Shown: positions 43,654 through 51,815 of the stretch, piece after piece | How the letters are laid out: each line of letters opens with the position of its first letter | Position numbering within the stretch: the first letter of the stretch is position 1 | Origin: an uncultured Clostridium sp. | GTDB taxonomy: Bacteria > Bacillota > Clostridia > TANB77 > CAG-508 | Direction of reading: 5' to 3' | NCBI GenBank assembly: GCA_900555835.1 | Contig: USMK01000009.1 | Span: 1 to 54,454 of the forward strand | DNA length: 54,454 bases | The notes under the pieces: model-generated | Databases searched by the model: none | Told to the model about the DNA's origin: nothing | The model's input: only the letters and a program-made list of their open reading frames with translations | Program-made: the position numbers and the translations under genes

Positions 43654-43887
43654 TTAATCTTGTTGAACAAATGGTTCTTCACTAATTCCATCTTCTTTTT
43701 TTATAAGTAAATTGATTTTTTTCTCTGCACTTTCTAATATTGTGTTACATTTTTTAGAAAGTTCCATTCCTTCTTCAAATTTATTTACTGAATCTTCCAA
43801 ATTCAATGTTCCTTTTTCTAATTCTTGTACAATTTCTTGTAATTTTTGCATTGTTTCTTCAAATGACATTTCTTTTTCCTTTGCCAT
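43654..43887 (-). CDS. xseB: Exodeoxyribonuclease VII small subunit
   Basis: XseB binds XseA to form the single-strand nuclease Exo VII. The 77-residue protein has the family sequence SFEETMQKLQEIVQELEKGTLNLEDSV with a coiled-coil helix. It is separated from xseA by one small gene. Confidence 0.94.
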   Translation of the reverse strand: MAKEKEMSFEETMQKLQEIVQELEKGTLNLEDSVNKFEEGMELSKKCNTILESAEKKINLLIKKEDGISEEPFVQQD

Positions 43888-43900
43888 AACTTTCCTCCCA

Positions 43901-44371
43901 TTATTTTTCTTGAATAGTATTGTTTTTTACATCTACATCGTACCACATAATTACTTGTGTCGTATTTTTGTCTATTACACTTACAACATATTTTCCGTTG
44001 TCTATTTGCTCATCAATTTTAAATGTAACATTATCGTCTTTTCCCCAGTCGTTTTTTATCATTTCTATTGCTCTTTCTTCATTGTTTTTTTCTTGTTGTT
44101 GAGCTTGATTTAGTGTATTTTCTGTTTTATTTTCTTCATTCTTTGTTTCTTCTTTTACTTCTGCATTAGTAGGTAATTCATTTTGTGTAGTATTAGTAGT
44201 GTTATTATTTACTTCATTTTTTATCCACTCAACAGCATTTTGTACTTCATTGCTTTGTTTTATATCATTATTATTGATGTTTTCTTCTTGTTTATTTAGA
44301 ACAATTATTGCACCCATTATAATTAAAGCTATTACTAATATTATTATAACAATTTTTGTTTTTTTATCCAT
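43901..44371 (-). CDS. Small membrane-anchored protein between xseB and xseA
   Basis: ATG 44371 is chosen (MDKKTKIVIIILVIALIIMG), giving 156 residues, because AAGGAGG lies upstream over the xseA stop codon (11-nt spacing); an in-frame upstream ATG at 44419 would overlap xseA coding. One membrane segment (about residues 6-26) is followed by an Asn/Glu/Thr-rich linker and a small C-terminal domain (about 95-156, RAIEMIKNDWGKDDNVTFKID) somewhat like a PepSY-type fold. Function unknown. Confidence 0.65.
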   Translation of the reverse strand: MDKKTKIVIIILVIALIIMGAIIVLNKQEENINNNDIKQSNEVQNAVEWIKNEVNNNTTNTTQNELPTNAEVKEETKNEENKTENTLNQAQQQEKNNEERAIEMIKNDWGKDDNVTFKIDEQIDNGKYVVSVIDKNTTQVIMWYDVDVKNNTIQEK

Positions 44372-44387
44372 TTTCTCTTTTTCCTCC

Positions 44388-45575
44388 TTATAATACTTGT
44401 GCCTCTTTTGTTCCGTCATTAAATCTTAGTGTTATTTTGTCGTCTTTTTTTAACATTTTGCTACTATTTATTAGATTTCCATCTTGCTGAGCTAAACAGT
44501 ATCCTCTTGTTAATGTTTTTAGTGGACTTAAAGTATCTAGTTTAGCAATTAACTCAGTACTTTTTCCTCTTGAATCTTTCATTTTTATGTTAATAGAATT
44601 TTCTAAATTTTTCATTATATTATCTACTGTAATATAGTATTCATTGATTTTTTGAGCAGGATTTGTAAATACTCTGGATTGGCTTGTTTTTTCATATAAA
44701 AGTCTCATATATTCTATTTTCTTTTTTAAGGCAAGTTTTGCTCTTGATTTATAAGTATTTATTTTTTCTTTTACTTCTTTTATATCTGCAACAGCAAGTT
44801 CAGCAGCTGCTGATGGTGTTGGTGCTCTTAAATCTGCAACAAAATCGGCTATTGTGAAATCCGTTTCATGTCCAACCGCAGATATTATCGGAATTTCAGA
44901 ATTATATATTGCATGTGCCACAATTTCTTCGTTAAATGGCCACAAATCTTCAAGTGAGCCTCCTCCTCTGGCAACAATTAGTACATCAGCTAGTTTGTTT
45001 TCATTCATAAATTTTATTGCATCAGCAATTTTTTCTCCTGCACCTTCTCCCTGAACAGGTACTGGATATAATCTAATATGTACATTAGGATTTCTTCTTG
45101 TGGAAACATTTATTATATCTCTTATTACTGCTCCCGTTTTTGAAGTTAACACACCAATTGTTTGTGGCATAAATGGAATTGGCTTTTTATGAGAAACAGA
45201 AAAATAGCCTTCTTGTTCTAATTTTCTCTTTAATTCTTCATATGCTTGGTATAAACTTCCTATTCCATCTTCTTTCATTGCTTTGCAATAGATTTGGTAT
45301 ACGCCATCTCTTTCATATACTGCAACTGTACCTAAAATAAGAACTTTCATTCCATCTTTTGGCACAAAATTAAGTGTTGCATTTGCAGTTTTAAACATAA
45401 TGCATTTTATTAAGCTTGTACCATCTTTTAAAGTAAAATACATATGACCAGTATAATGATGTTTAAAATTTGAAATCTCACCTTTTACATATACATTATT
45501 TAGGAATTCGTCTTCTGCCACTTTGTTTTTTATGTATTTATTAAGTTCTGTAACTGATAATGGTTCTGGTTTCAT
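44388..45575 (-). CDS. xseA: Exodeoxyribonuclease VII large subunit
   Basis: XseA is the catalytic subunit of Exo VII. The 395-residue protein has the N-terminal OB-fold (VTELNKYIKNK, VKGEISNFKHHYTGHMYFTLKD), the catalytic core with VLTSKTGAVIRDI, ARGGGSLEDLWPFNEE and SAVGHETDFTIADFVADLRAPTPSAAAE, and a coiled-coil C-terminal part for XseB binding. It follows nusB by 9 nt. Confidence 0.97.
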   Translation of the reverse strand: MKPEPLSVTELNKYIKNKVAEDEFLNNVYVKGEISNFKHHYTGHMYFTLKDGTSLIKCIMFKTANATLNFVPKDGMKVLILGTVAVYERDGVYQIYCKAMKEDGIGSLYQAYEELKRKLEQEGYFSVSHKKPIPFMPQTIGVLTSKTGAVIRDIINVSTRRNPNVHIRLYPVPVQGEGAGEKIADAIKFMNENKLADVLIVARGGGSLEDLWPFNEEIVAHAIYNSEIPIISAVGHETDFTIADFVADLRAPTPSAAAELAVADIKEVKEKINTYKSRAKLALKKKIEYMRLLYEKTSQSRVFTNPAQKINEYYITVDNIMKNLENSINIKMKDSRGKSTELIAKLDTLSPLKTLTRGYCLAQQDGNLINSSKMLKKDDKITLRFNDGTKEAQVL

Positions 45576-45584
45576 TTATCCTCC

Positions 45585-45989
45585 TTATTTTTCTTCTGCA
45601 ACAATACTTGCTAATACTCCATTTATAAAAGCTGATGATGTTTCTTCTGAATATTTTTTTGCCAAGTCAACAGCTTCATTTATAGCTACTTTAAATGGAA
45701 CTTCTGCATATTTTATTTCATATATAGCAAGTTTAAGTAAAGCAATATTAGTTTTAGAAATTCTATCTAATGTCCAGTCTTTTTTTAAATTTTTAGATAT
45801 TAGTTCTTCTAATTCGTCTTTTCTTTCTGTTATTTCTTTTATAGCCTTTTTTATATAACTAATAGCTTCATTATCTGTAATTTCATTGTTTTCTAAAAAT
45901 AAATCAGTATGTTCTTCTGATACGTCTTTTTGTATTTCTATTTCATATAATGCTTTAAAAAGCATTTCTCTTGTTTCTGTTCTTTTCAT
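45585..45989 (-). CDS. nusB: Transcription antitermination factor NusB
   Basis: NusB with S10 binds BoxA RNA for rRNA antitermination. The 134-residue all-helical protein has TREMLFKALYEIEI at its N-terminus and AINEAVDLAKKYSEETSSAFINGVLASI at its C-terminus. The order Asp23-AmaP-DUF2273-nusB is common in Clostridia. Confidence 0.95.
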   Translation of the reverse strand: MKRTETREMLFKALYEIEIQKDVSEEHTDLFLENNEITDNEAISYIKKAIKEITERKDELEELISKNLKKDWTLDRISKTNIALLKLAIYEIKYAEVPFKVAINEAVDLAKKYSEETSSAFINGVLASIVAEEK

Positions 45990-46024
45990 TTACTTTCCCC
46001 TTTAATTAAGCATAATTTTAAATA

Positions 46025-46046
46025 TGGGACGAAGCAAAGCCTCGCC
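46025..46046. other. GC-rich hairpin between DUF2273 gene and nusB
   Basis: GGGACGAAGC and GCCTCGCCCC form a short imperfect stem of notably higher GC content than its surroundings. No T-tract follows on the minus strand, so it is more likely an attenuator or processing hairpin than a full terminator. Confidence 0.4.
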
Positions 46047-46060
46047 CCTTTTGTATTTAC

Positions 46061-46264
46061 TTACATCTTATCTATAAATTTTTTTAGTTTTTCTTTTACA
46101 TCATATTTATTGTATTGAACATAATTGCCAACAAATATTCCTATCACAATAAGGATAATTCCTATTACAAGTTTGTATAGTTGTGTACATAATATCAATA
46201 TTGCAATAAGTGCTCCGATTACAGCTCCTTTGTACTGATCCCAAAACTGTTTCATATTATCCAT
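46061..46264 (-). CDS. DUF2273 small integral membrane protein
   Basis: The 67-residue protein has two closely spaced hydrophobic segments (about residues 11-28 and 30-48) and a basic C-terminus (KEKLKKFIDKM). DUF2273 proteins accompany AmaP and Asp23 in Firmicutes cell-envelope stress operons. An AAGGAG ribosome-binding site lies upstream. Confidence 0.85.
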   Translation of the reverse strand: MDNMKQFWDQYKGAVIGALIAILILCTQLYKLVIGIILIVIGIFVGNYVQYNKYDVKEKLKKFIDKM

Positions 46265-46278
46265 AATCCTTTTACTCC

Positions 46279-46848
46279 TTACTCTTCAATATTTAACTTC
46301 TCAGGAGCAATATTTTTTACTCTTATATTAACTTCTTTTACATCTAAACCAGAAGTTGTTTTTATTGCTTCTTTTATCTTTGCTTGTAAATTACTTGATA
46401 AGTCTTTAATTACAGCATCAGGATGTATAAATAAAGTTACATATACTGTTACATTATTTTCTTTATCTAAGAAAACTTTGCTATTTACATTTTCTGCCCC
46501 TTCAAATCCTTTTGCAACAGATGCAATTAAGCTTTCCAATGTTTCTTTTGAAATTAGCAATTTTCCTTCGTTATTTTCAAGAAGAATACCTTCTTTTTGT
46601 TTTTCTTTTTCTTTATCGCTTCCATCAAAAAATATACATTTTATAGCAAGTAAAATAATTACAATTGCTACTCCTAGTAATATATTTGAAGATACAGAGT
46701 CATTTAATATTGCAGCAACTATCCCACTTACAAACTCTAATTTTAGCCATCCAAATACTAATAAACATACTATTATAGATAATATCAATAATAAATTTGC
46801 AAATACAACTAAGCTTATTTTTTCTATTACTTTCATTTTTAGCTCCAT
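46279..46848 (-). CDS. amaP: Alkaline shock response membrane anchor protein AmaP
   Basis: AmaP anchors Asp23 to the membrane. The 189-residue protein has two N-terminal membrane segments (about 11-33 and 50-72) and a C-terminal Asp23-like domain (VTVYVTLFIHPDAVIKDLSSNLQAKIKEAIKTTSG region). A second ATG four codons in, behind GGAG, may be the true start. It lies between asp23 and the DUF2273 gene. Confidence 0.87.
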   Translation of the reverse strand: MELKMKVIEKISLVVFANLLLILSIIVCLLVFGWLKLEFVSGIVAAILNDSVSSNILLGVAIVIILLAIKCIFFDGSDKEKEKQKEGILLENNEGKLLISKETLESLIASVAKGFEGAENVNSKVFLDKENNVTVYVTLFIHPDAVIKDLSSNLQAKIKEAIKTTSGLDVKEVNIRVKNIAPEKLNIEE

Positions 46849-46869
46849 TCTTTTCCTAGCTATTAGGAA

Positions 46870-47292
46870 TTATTTGTCTTCACTTTCTGTTTCTACTACG
46901 CCTTCTGTTTCTGTGTTAACACCTTGAACATGAACATTTACTTCTATAACTTTTAAACCTGTCATTGTTTCAACTGCTTTCTTTACTCTGTTTTGAATTT
47001 CAAAAGCTACATCTGGAATTCTTGTACCATATTCAACTATAATGTTTACATCAACTTTTGCTTCTTTATCTCCAACTTCTACTTTTATTCCTTTTGACAT
47101 ATTTTTCTTTCCGCTTAATACTTCTGTAATTCCACCAGCGAAACTTCCAGCCATACTATAAACCCCTGGTACTTCTGAAACTGCGACACCAGCAATAACA
47201 GCAACAACATCATCTGCTATTTTTATACTGTTTTCTTCTTTAACCTCTTCATTTTGTAATTCTACATTTTCTTTTAATTCTTCATTTTCCAT
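46870..47292 (-). CDS. Asp23/Gls24 family envelope stress protein
   Basis: The 140-residue protein has the family core: IKIADDVVAVIAGVAVSEVPGVYSM, GGITEVLSGKKNMSKGIKVE, and IVEYGTRIPDVAFEIQNRVKKAVE. Such proteins form polymers under the membrane through AmaP and contribute to envelope homeostasis. It heads the long downstream minus-strand run, with a promoter at 47335-47363. Confidence 0.95.
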   Translation of the reverse strand: MENEELKENVELQNEEVKEENSIKIADDVVAVIAGVAVSEVPGVYSMAGSFAGGITEVLSGKKNMSKGIKVEVGDKEAKVDVNIIVEYGTRIPDVAFEIQNRVKKAVETMTGLKVIEVNVHVQGVNTETEGVVETESEDK

Positions 47293-47334
47293 AATATTTT
47301 CCTCCTAAATAATTATATTCTTTTTTATGTTATT

Positions 47335-47363
47335 AGTATATCAATATATGACAATTTTTACAA
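47335..47363 (-). promoter_or_regulatory. SigA-type promoter of the asp23-amaP-nusB run
   Basis: On the minus strand TTGTAA (47363-47358), a 17-nt spacer and TATACT (47340-47335), 42 nt before the Asp23-family start. Confidence 0.65.
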
Positions 47364-47391
47364 CCGTTTTTCGAAAAAATTTCGTAGTTTT

Positions 47392-50214
47392 TTATTTTAA
47401 GTATTTTTCTAAGAATTTTCCAGTATATGACCTATTGTTTCTACAAATTTGTTCAGGAGTTCCAACTCCAACAATTTCTCCACCTCTGTCTCCACCTTCT
47501 GGGCCTAGGTCAATTATATAATCTGCTGTTTTTATTAAATCTAAGTTATGTTCTATTACTATTATGCTGTTTCCTGTTTCCACAAGTCTTTGTAATATTT
47601 CTACCAATTTGTGAACATCAGCAATATGCAAGCCTGTTGTTGGTTCGTCAAGAATATATAATGTTTTTCCTGTTGCTCTTTTAGATAATTCTGTTGCAAG
47701 TTTTATTCTTTGAGCTTCTCCTCCCGATAAGGTAGTTGATGGTTGTCCAAGTTTTATATATCCTAATCCTACATCATACAATGTTTGTAATTTTGTTTTA
47801 ATTTTAGGAATATTAGCAAAAAATTCTAATCCTTCTTCTACTGTCATATTTAGCACATCAGAAATGCTTTTTCCTTTATATTTAACTTCCAATGTTTCTT
47901 TATTATATCTCTTGCCTTTGCAAACTTCGCAAGGCACATAAACATCAGGTAAAAAGTGCATTTCTATTTTTAATATTCCATCACCAGAGCAAGCCTCACA
48001 CCTTCCTCCTGATACATTAAAGCTAAATCTTCCTTTTGTATATCCTCTCATTTTCGCTTCATTCGTTCCAGCAAAAATATCTCTTATTAAATCAAACACA
48101 CCTGTATAAGTAGCAGGATTTGAACGTGGTGTTCTTCCTATTGGAGATTGATCTATGTTTATTATTTTATCAATATTTTTTAATCCTTTAACTTCTTTGC
48201 ACTTTCCTGGTTTTTCTGTTGAGCCATTTATTTCTCTTGCAGCATATTTGTACAAAATTTCATTAACCAATGTACTCTTTCCAGAACCAGAAACACCGGT
48301 TACACATGTGAATACCCCTAACGGAAATTTAACATCTATATTTTTCAAGTTATGTTCAGTAGCGCCTTTAATTTCTAAGGATTTTCCATTTGATTTTCTT
48401 CTTTTTTCTGGAATTGGAATTCTTATTCTTCCACTTAAATATTTTCCAGTTATGGAATTAGGGCTATTTTTTATTTCTTCAACATTTCCTTGTGCCATAA
48501 CATTTCCACCATGAACACCAGCACCTGGTCCAATATCAATAATTTCGTCAGCAGCATACATTGTATCTTCGTCGTGTTCAACAACTACAACAGTATTTCC
48601 CATATCTCTTAATTTTTTTAGGGTATCTATCAATTTGGAGTTATCCCTTTGATGTAAACCAATACTTGGTTCATCTAAAATATATAATACTCCTGTTAAG
48701 CCAGAACCAATTTGAGTAGCCAGTCTAATTCTTTGAGCTTCGCCTCCTGATAAAGTTCCGGCTGGTCTAGATAATGTTAAATAATCTAGTCCAACATCTA
48801 TTAAAAATTGAAGTCTTTTACTCAATTCCTTTAATATAGGTTCGGCAATAAACGCGTCTTTTTTGCTTAATTCTAGGCTTTCTAAATATTCTTTAATTTT
48901 AGTTATAGACATTTCTGTTAATTCGTTAATATTTTTATCTTTTACTCTTACAGCCAAGCTTGTTTTATTTAATCTAGCTCCTTCGCATTCTGTACAATGA
49001 CTATTTGTCATATAATATTCATAAAAATCTCTCATTCCTTGTGATTTTGTTTCAGCATATCTTCTTTCTAGTGTTGGTATAACACCTTCAAATGGACTCT
49101 TAAACTTTCTCGTTCCAGAAGCAGAAGTATATGAAAAATCAATTTTTTCTGTACCTGTACCATATAAGATTTTGTCCAAAAATTCTCTTGGCAATTTCTT
49201 TATAGGAACACTTATGTCTACATTATAATGTTTAGCAATGCTTTCAAAATACATTTTCGCCATTGTTTCACTCTTTTTCATTGTACTGGCTCCAAAAGCC
49301 TTTACTCCGTCATAAAGAGTCTTGTTTTTATCCGGAATAATCAGATCTTCGTCCATTTTCATTAGGTATCCAATACCAGCACATGCAGGGCATGCTCCAA
49401 ATGGATTATTAAATGAAAACATTCTTGGTGTAAGCTCCTCAAATCCAATTCCACAGTCTGGGCAAGCATAATTTTGGCTAAATAATTTTTCTTCTTTTCC
49501 CGGAATATCAATAGTAACCAAATTGTTTGCATGAGTCAAAGCAATTTCAACAGATTCTGTTAATCTGTTCCTAATATCTGGTTTAATAACTAATCTATCA
49601 ACCAAAATATCAACATTATGTTTCTTTTGTCTGTCAATTTCAATATTATCTGTTATTTCATATATTTGTCCATCTATTCTAACTCTAATAAAGCCTTCTT
49701 TTTGGAAACCTTCAAGCATTTTTACAAATTCGCCCTTTTTTCCTCTAACAACTGGTGCTAAAATTTGTATTCTAGTGCCTTCTTCCAGTTCCATAATAGA
49801 ATCAACAATTTGGTCAATAGATTGTTTTTCAATTTTTCTACCGCATTTAGGGCAATATGGAACACCAATTCTAGCATATAATAAACGAATATAATCATAA
49901 ATTTCAGTAACAGTTCCAACAGTAGAACGCGGATTTTTAGAAGTAGTCTTTTGATCAATAGAAATAGCAGGAGATAGACCTTCAATCTTCTCTACATCTG
50001 GTTTTTCCATAATTCCTAAAAACTGTCTAGCATATGAAGATAAACTCTCTACATATCGTCTTTGCCCCTCAGCATACAATGTATCAAAAGCCAAAGAAGA
50101 CTTACCAGAGCCAGAAAGTCCAGTAATAACCACTAATTTATTTCTAGGAATTTCTATATCTATATTCTTTAAATTGTGCTCCTTAGCACCCTTTATCACT
50201 ATTTTATCATTCAT
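47392..50214 (-). CDS. uvrA: Excinuclease ABC subunit A
   Basis: UvrA is the damage-sensing ATPase of nucleotide excision repair and loads UvrB. The 940-residue protein has two ABC modules: Walker A GLSGSGKSS (about residue 32) and GVSGSGKST (about 640), two LSGGEAQRI signatures, Walker B ILDEPS and ILDEPT, and zinc-finger cysteines (CPDCG, CEAC...CEVC). An AACGGAGGAG ribosome-binding site precedes the ATG. It is intact, unlike uvrB, and carries no in-frame CGG. Confidence 0.98.
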   Translation of the reverse strand: MNDKIVIKGAKEHNLKNIDIEIPRNKLVVITGLSGSGKSSLAFDTLYAEGQRRYVESLSSYARQFLGIMEKPDVEKIEGLSPAISIDQKTTSKNPRSTVGTVTEIYDYIRLLYARIGVPYCPKCGRKIEKQSIDQIVDSIMELEEGTRIQILAPVVRGKKGEFVKMLEGFQKEGFIRVRIDGQIYEITDNIEIDRQKKHNVDILVDRLVIKPDIRNRLTESVEIALTHANNLVTIDIPGKEEKLFSQNYACPDCGIGFEELTPRMFSFNNPFGACPACAGIGYLMKMDEDLIIPDKNKTLYDGVKAFGASTMKKSETMAKMYFESIAKHYNVDISVPIKKLPREFLDKILYGTGTEKIDFSYTSASGTRKFKSPFEGVIPTLERRYAETKSQGMRDFYEYYMTNSHCTECEGARLNKTSLAVRVKDKNINELTEMSITKIKEYLESLELSKKDAFIAEPILKELSKRLQFLIDVGLDYLTLSRPAGTLSGGEAQRIRLATQIGSGLTGVLYILDEPSIGLHQRDNSKLIDTLKKLRDMGNTVVVVEHDEDTMYAADEIIDIGPGAGVHGGNVMAQGNVEEIKNSPNSITGKYLSGRIRIPIPEKRRKSNGKSLEIKGATEHNLKNIDVKFPLGVFTCVTGVSGSGKSTLVNEILYKYAAREINGSTEKPGKCKEVKGLKNIDKIINIDQSPIGRTPRSNPATYTGVFDLIRDIFAGTNEAKMRGYTKGRFSFNVSGGRCEACSGDGILKIEMHFLPDVYVPCEVCKGKRYNKETLEVKYKGKSISDVLNMTVEEGLEFFANIPKIKTKLQTLYDVGLGYIKLGQPSTTLSGGEAQRIKLATELSKRATGKTLYILDEPTTGLHIADVHKLVEILQRLVETGNSIIVIEHNLDLIKTADYIIDLGPEGGDRGGEIVGVGTPEQICRNNRSYTGKFLEKYLK

Positions 50215-50246
50215 AAAAAGCTCCTCCGTTTTTTGTTTCGTAAAGT

Positions 50247-50275
50247 ATTATACTACGTTTCTCAAAATAAAACAA
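50247..50275 (-). promoter_or_regulatory. SigA-type promoter of uvrA
   Basis: On the minus strand TTGTTT (50275-50270), a 17-nt spacer and TATAAT (50252-50247). I see no LexA-type box nearby. Confidence 0.6.
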
Positions 50276-50307
50276 GTGTTTTGTTAAATTTTGTCTAACG
50301 GAATAAT

Positions 50308-51090
50308 TTAACGTAAAAATTCTTCACATTTTTGTTTCTCTATTTTCATAATATTTTCTCTATAACTAGCATACGAAAGCTTGCCCTTGGTTGAGCGTTT
50401 TGTTAATTCCTCATAGTGGTTAAAATACATATCTTCTGGCATTAGCTCATCTTTAAAATATGGTCTTTGTGTATCTTCATATCCGCATTTTTCTTTTAAG
50501 TATGTGGGAATTACTAACATCATAGATGTATCTACAAGGCATTTTTCTCCATTTATATTTGTTTCAAGCCAAGCATGAACTCCATTGTGGCAATTCTTGG
50601 TTCCAAGCAATGCTAAATTCTTGCCAGTATGAAATTCTGGATTTTCAAACATTACACCCATAAATCGGCTAGTTCTACCACAATTCCCTATATGCTCTCC
50701 TCTTTTAAAAAACTCATACATACTAGAATATGTTTCTATATTAATATTTTTTGTACTTTCAAGCAAACTTTTCCCATTATGCATAGCCTGTTCAAAGCTC
50801 TTAATTTCGCCATTTTGCATAAATTGAGCTATATCTGAATTTTTACTAATAGCCATATCTCTTAAAGTTTTTATCTCATTTTTATTATCTTTAAATTGAA
50901 ATAAATTTACAATTTTATCCCAGACACCTTCTGGTATTTGTTCTTTTTTATTCTGTATCAATTTTCTTATATTTTCTAATTCTTTTCTATTTATCAAAAA
51001 CTCAATATCATTCCAAGTAGGAATGTTCTCATTATTATATCTATTAAGTTCAAAAAATTCATACTCTTTTGGGTTTGTATAATATAGCAT
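50308..51090 (-). CDS. Transglutaminase-like protein of unknown function
   Basis: I do not recognise the family of this 260-residue soluble protein. A likely Cys-His-Asp triad, in the order found in transglutaminase-like folds, is visible in the second half: GNCGRTSRFMG (Cys about 144), NGVHAWLE (His about 176) and CLVDTSMM (Asp about 190). The N-terminal half is helical and charged. It could be a peptidase or a crosslinking enzyme, or inactive. It has its own promoter and no secretion signal. Confidence 0.65.
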   Translation of the reverse strand: MLYYTNPKEYEFFELNRYNNENIPTWNDIEFLINRKELENIRKLIQNKKEQIPEGVWDKIVNLFQFKDNKNEIKTLRDMAISKNSDIAQFMQNGEIKSFEQAMHNGKSLLESTKNINIETYSSMYEFFKRGEHIGNCGRTSRFMGVMFENPEFHTGKNLALLGTKNCHNGVHAWLETNINGEKCLVDTSMMLVIPTYLKEKCGYEDTQRPYFKDELMPEDMYFNHYEELTKRSTKGKLSYASYRENIMKIEKQKCEEFLR

Positions 51091-51125
51091 AATAGCCTCT
51101 CCTTTTGCAGTTTTGTTGTAATTAT

Positions 51126-51152
51126 ATTATAACCATATTCTCCCTCTGTCAA
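51126..51152 (-). promoter_or_regulatory. Promoter of the transglutaminase-like gene
   Basis: On the minus strand a perfect TTGACA (51152-51147) and TATAAT (51131-51126) are 15 nt apart; a TAATAT two bases later gives the ideal 17-nt spacing. Confidence 0.6.
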
Positions 51153-51182
51153 TACACTTTATAAATTTTGACCATTTTTGTT

Positions 51183-51194
51183 GACAAATTTGTC
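51183..51194. promoter_or_regulatory. 12-bp perfect palindrome, candidate operator
   Basis: GACAAATTTGTC is self-complementary and lies just upstream of TATAAT (51216-51221) serving the DUF5684 gene, covering the place of a -35 element, and about 30 bp from the divergent promoter. A further TTTTGAC/GTCAAAA pair surrounds it. Confidence 0.45.
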
Positions 51195-51215
51195 GATAAA
51201 TGTCAAAATAAATAG

Positions 51216-51221
51216 TATAAT
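51216..51221 (+). promoter_or_regulatory. -10 element of the DUF5684 gene
   Basis: TATAAT, 21 nt before ATG 51242. The best -35 at 17 nt spacing is TCGATA, partly overlapping the palindrome. Confidence 0.5.
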
Positions 51222-51241
51222 GATAAAGGAGGGGAATTTTT

Positions 51242-51733
51242 ATGGATTATATGGATTATTATAGCTATTATTCTGATTATCCATCAAGTTTTGATTTTTC
51301 TATGGATGCATCTAGCGGTTTATCAGCTCTTATGGGCTTTTTAGGCGGAATGTTTATTATGGTAATAATTATAGCCATAGCAGCTGGTATTTTTACAATT
51401 ATAGGTCAATGGAAAATGTTCAAAAAAGCTGGCGCAGAAGGTTACATTTCTTTAATTCCTGTTTACAGTTTAATTAAAGAAATGAGACTTGGAGGTTTAC
51501 CTATTTATTGGTTCTTCCTAGTTTATTGTGCTGTTATCCCACTTATTGGTTGGATTGGCCCAGTAGTTCTTGCTTTTTGGAAAAACATAAATTTAGCTAA
51601 ATCTTTTGGAAAAGGTACTGGAACTGGTGTTTTATTAACATTCTTCCCATTTGTAATGTACCCAATACTAGGATTTGGAAAAGCTGAATATGTTGGACCA
51701 CAAGGTCAAATTCAAGTTGAAGATAAAGAATAA
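51242..51733 (+). CDS. DUF5684-type multi-pass membrane protein
   Basis: The 163-residue protein has a Tyr/Asp-rich N-terminus (MDYMDYYSYYSDYPSSFDFS) and four hydrophobic segments (about 28-58, 72-85, 92-112, 122-142). The sequence WKMFKKAGAEGYISLIPVYSLI with GKGTGTGVLLTFFPFVMYPILGFGKAEY is characteristic of DUF5684 proteins, often linked to signal peptidases or envelope functions but uncharacterised. GGAGGGG precedes the ATG. It is monocistronic. Confidence 0.8.
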   Translation: MDYMDYYSYYSDYPSSFDFSMDASSGLSALMGFLGGMFIMVIIIAIAAGIFTIIGQWKMFKKAGAEGYISLIPVYSLIKEMRLGGLPIYWFFLVYCAVIPLIGWIGPVVLAFWKNINLAKSFGKGTGTGVLLTFFPFVMYPILGFGKAEYVGPQGQIQVEDKE

Positions 51734-51742
51734 TGCAAAATG

Positions 51743-51776
51743 AAAAAATCGCCAATTTTATATTGTGCGATTTTTT
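51743..51776. terminator. Bidirectional Rho-independent terminator
   Basis: AAAAAATCGC (51743-51752) pairs with GCGATTTTTT (51767-51776). T-runs follow on both strands, serving the DUF5684 gene and, 40 nt after its stop, uvrB. Confidence 0.82.
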
Positions 51777-51815
51777 TATTTTTTATATTAAAGCTTTTAT
51801 AACAATTTCAATAAA

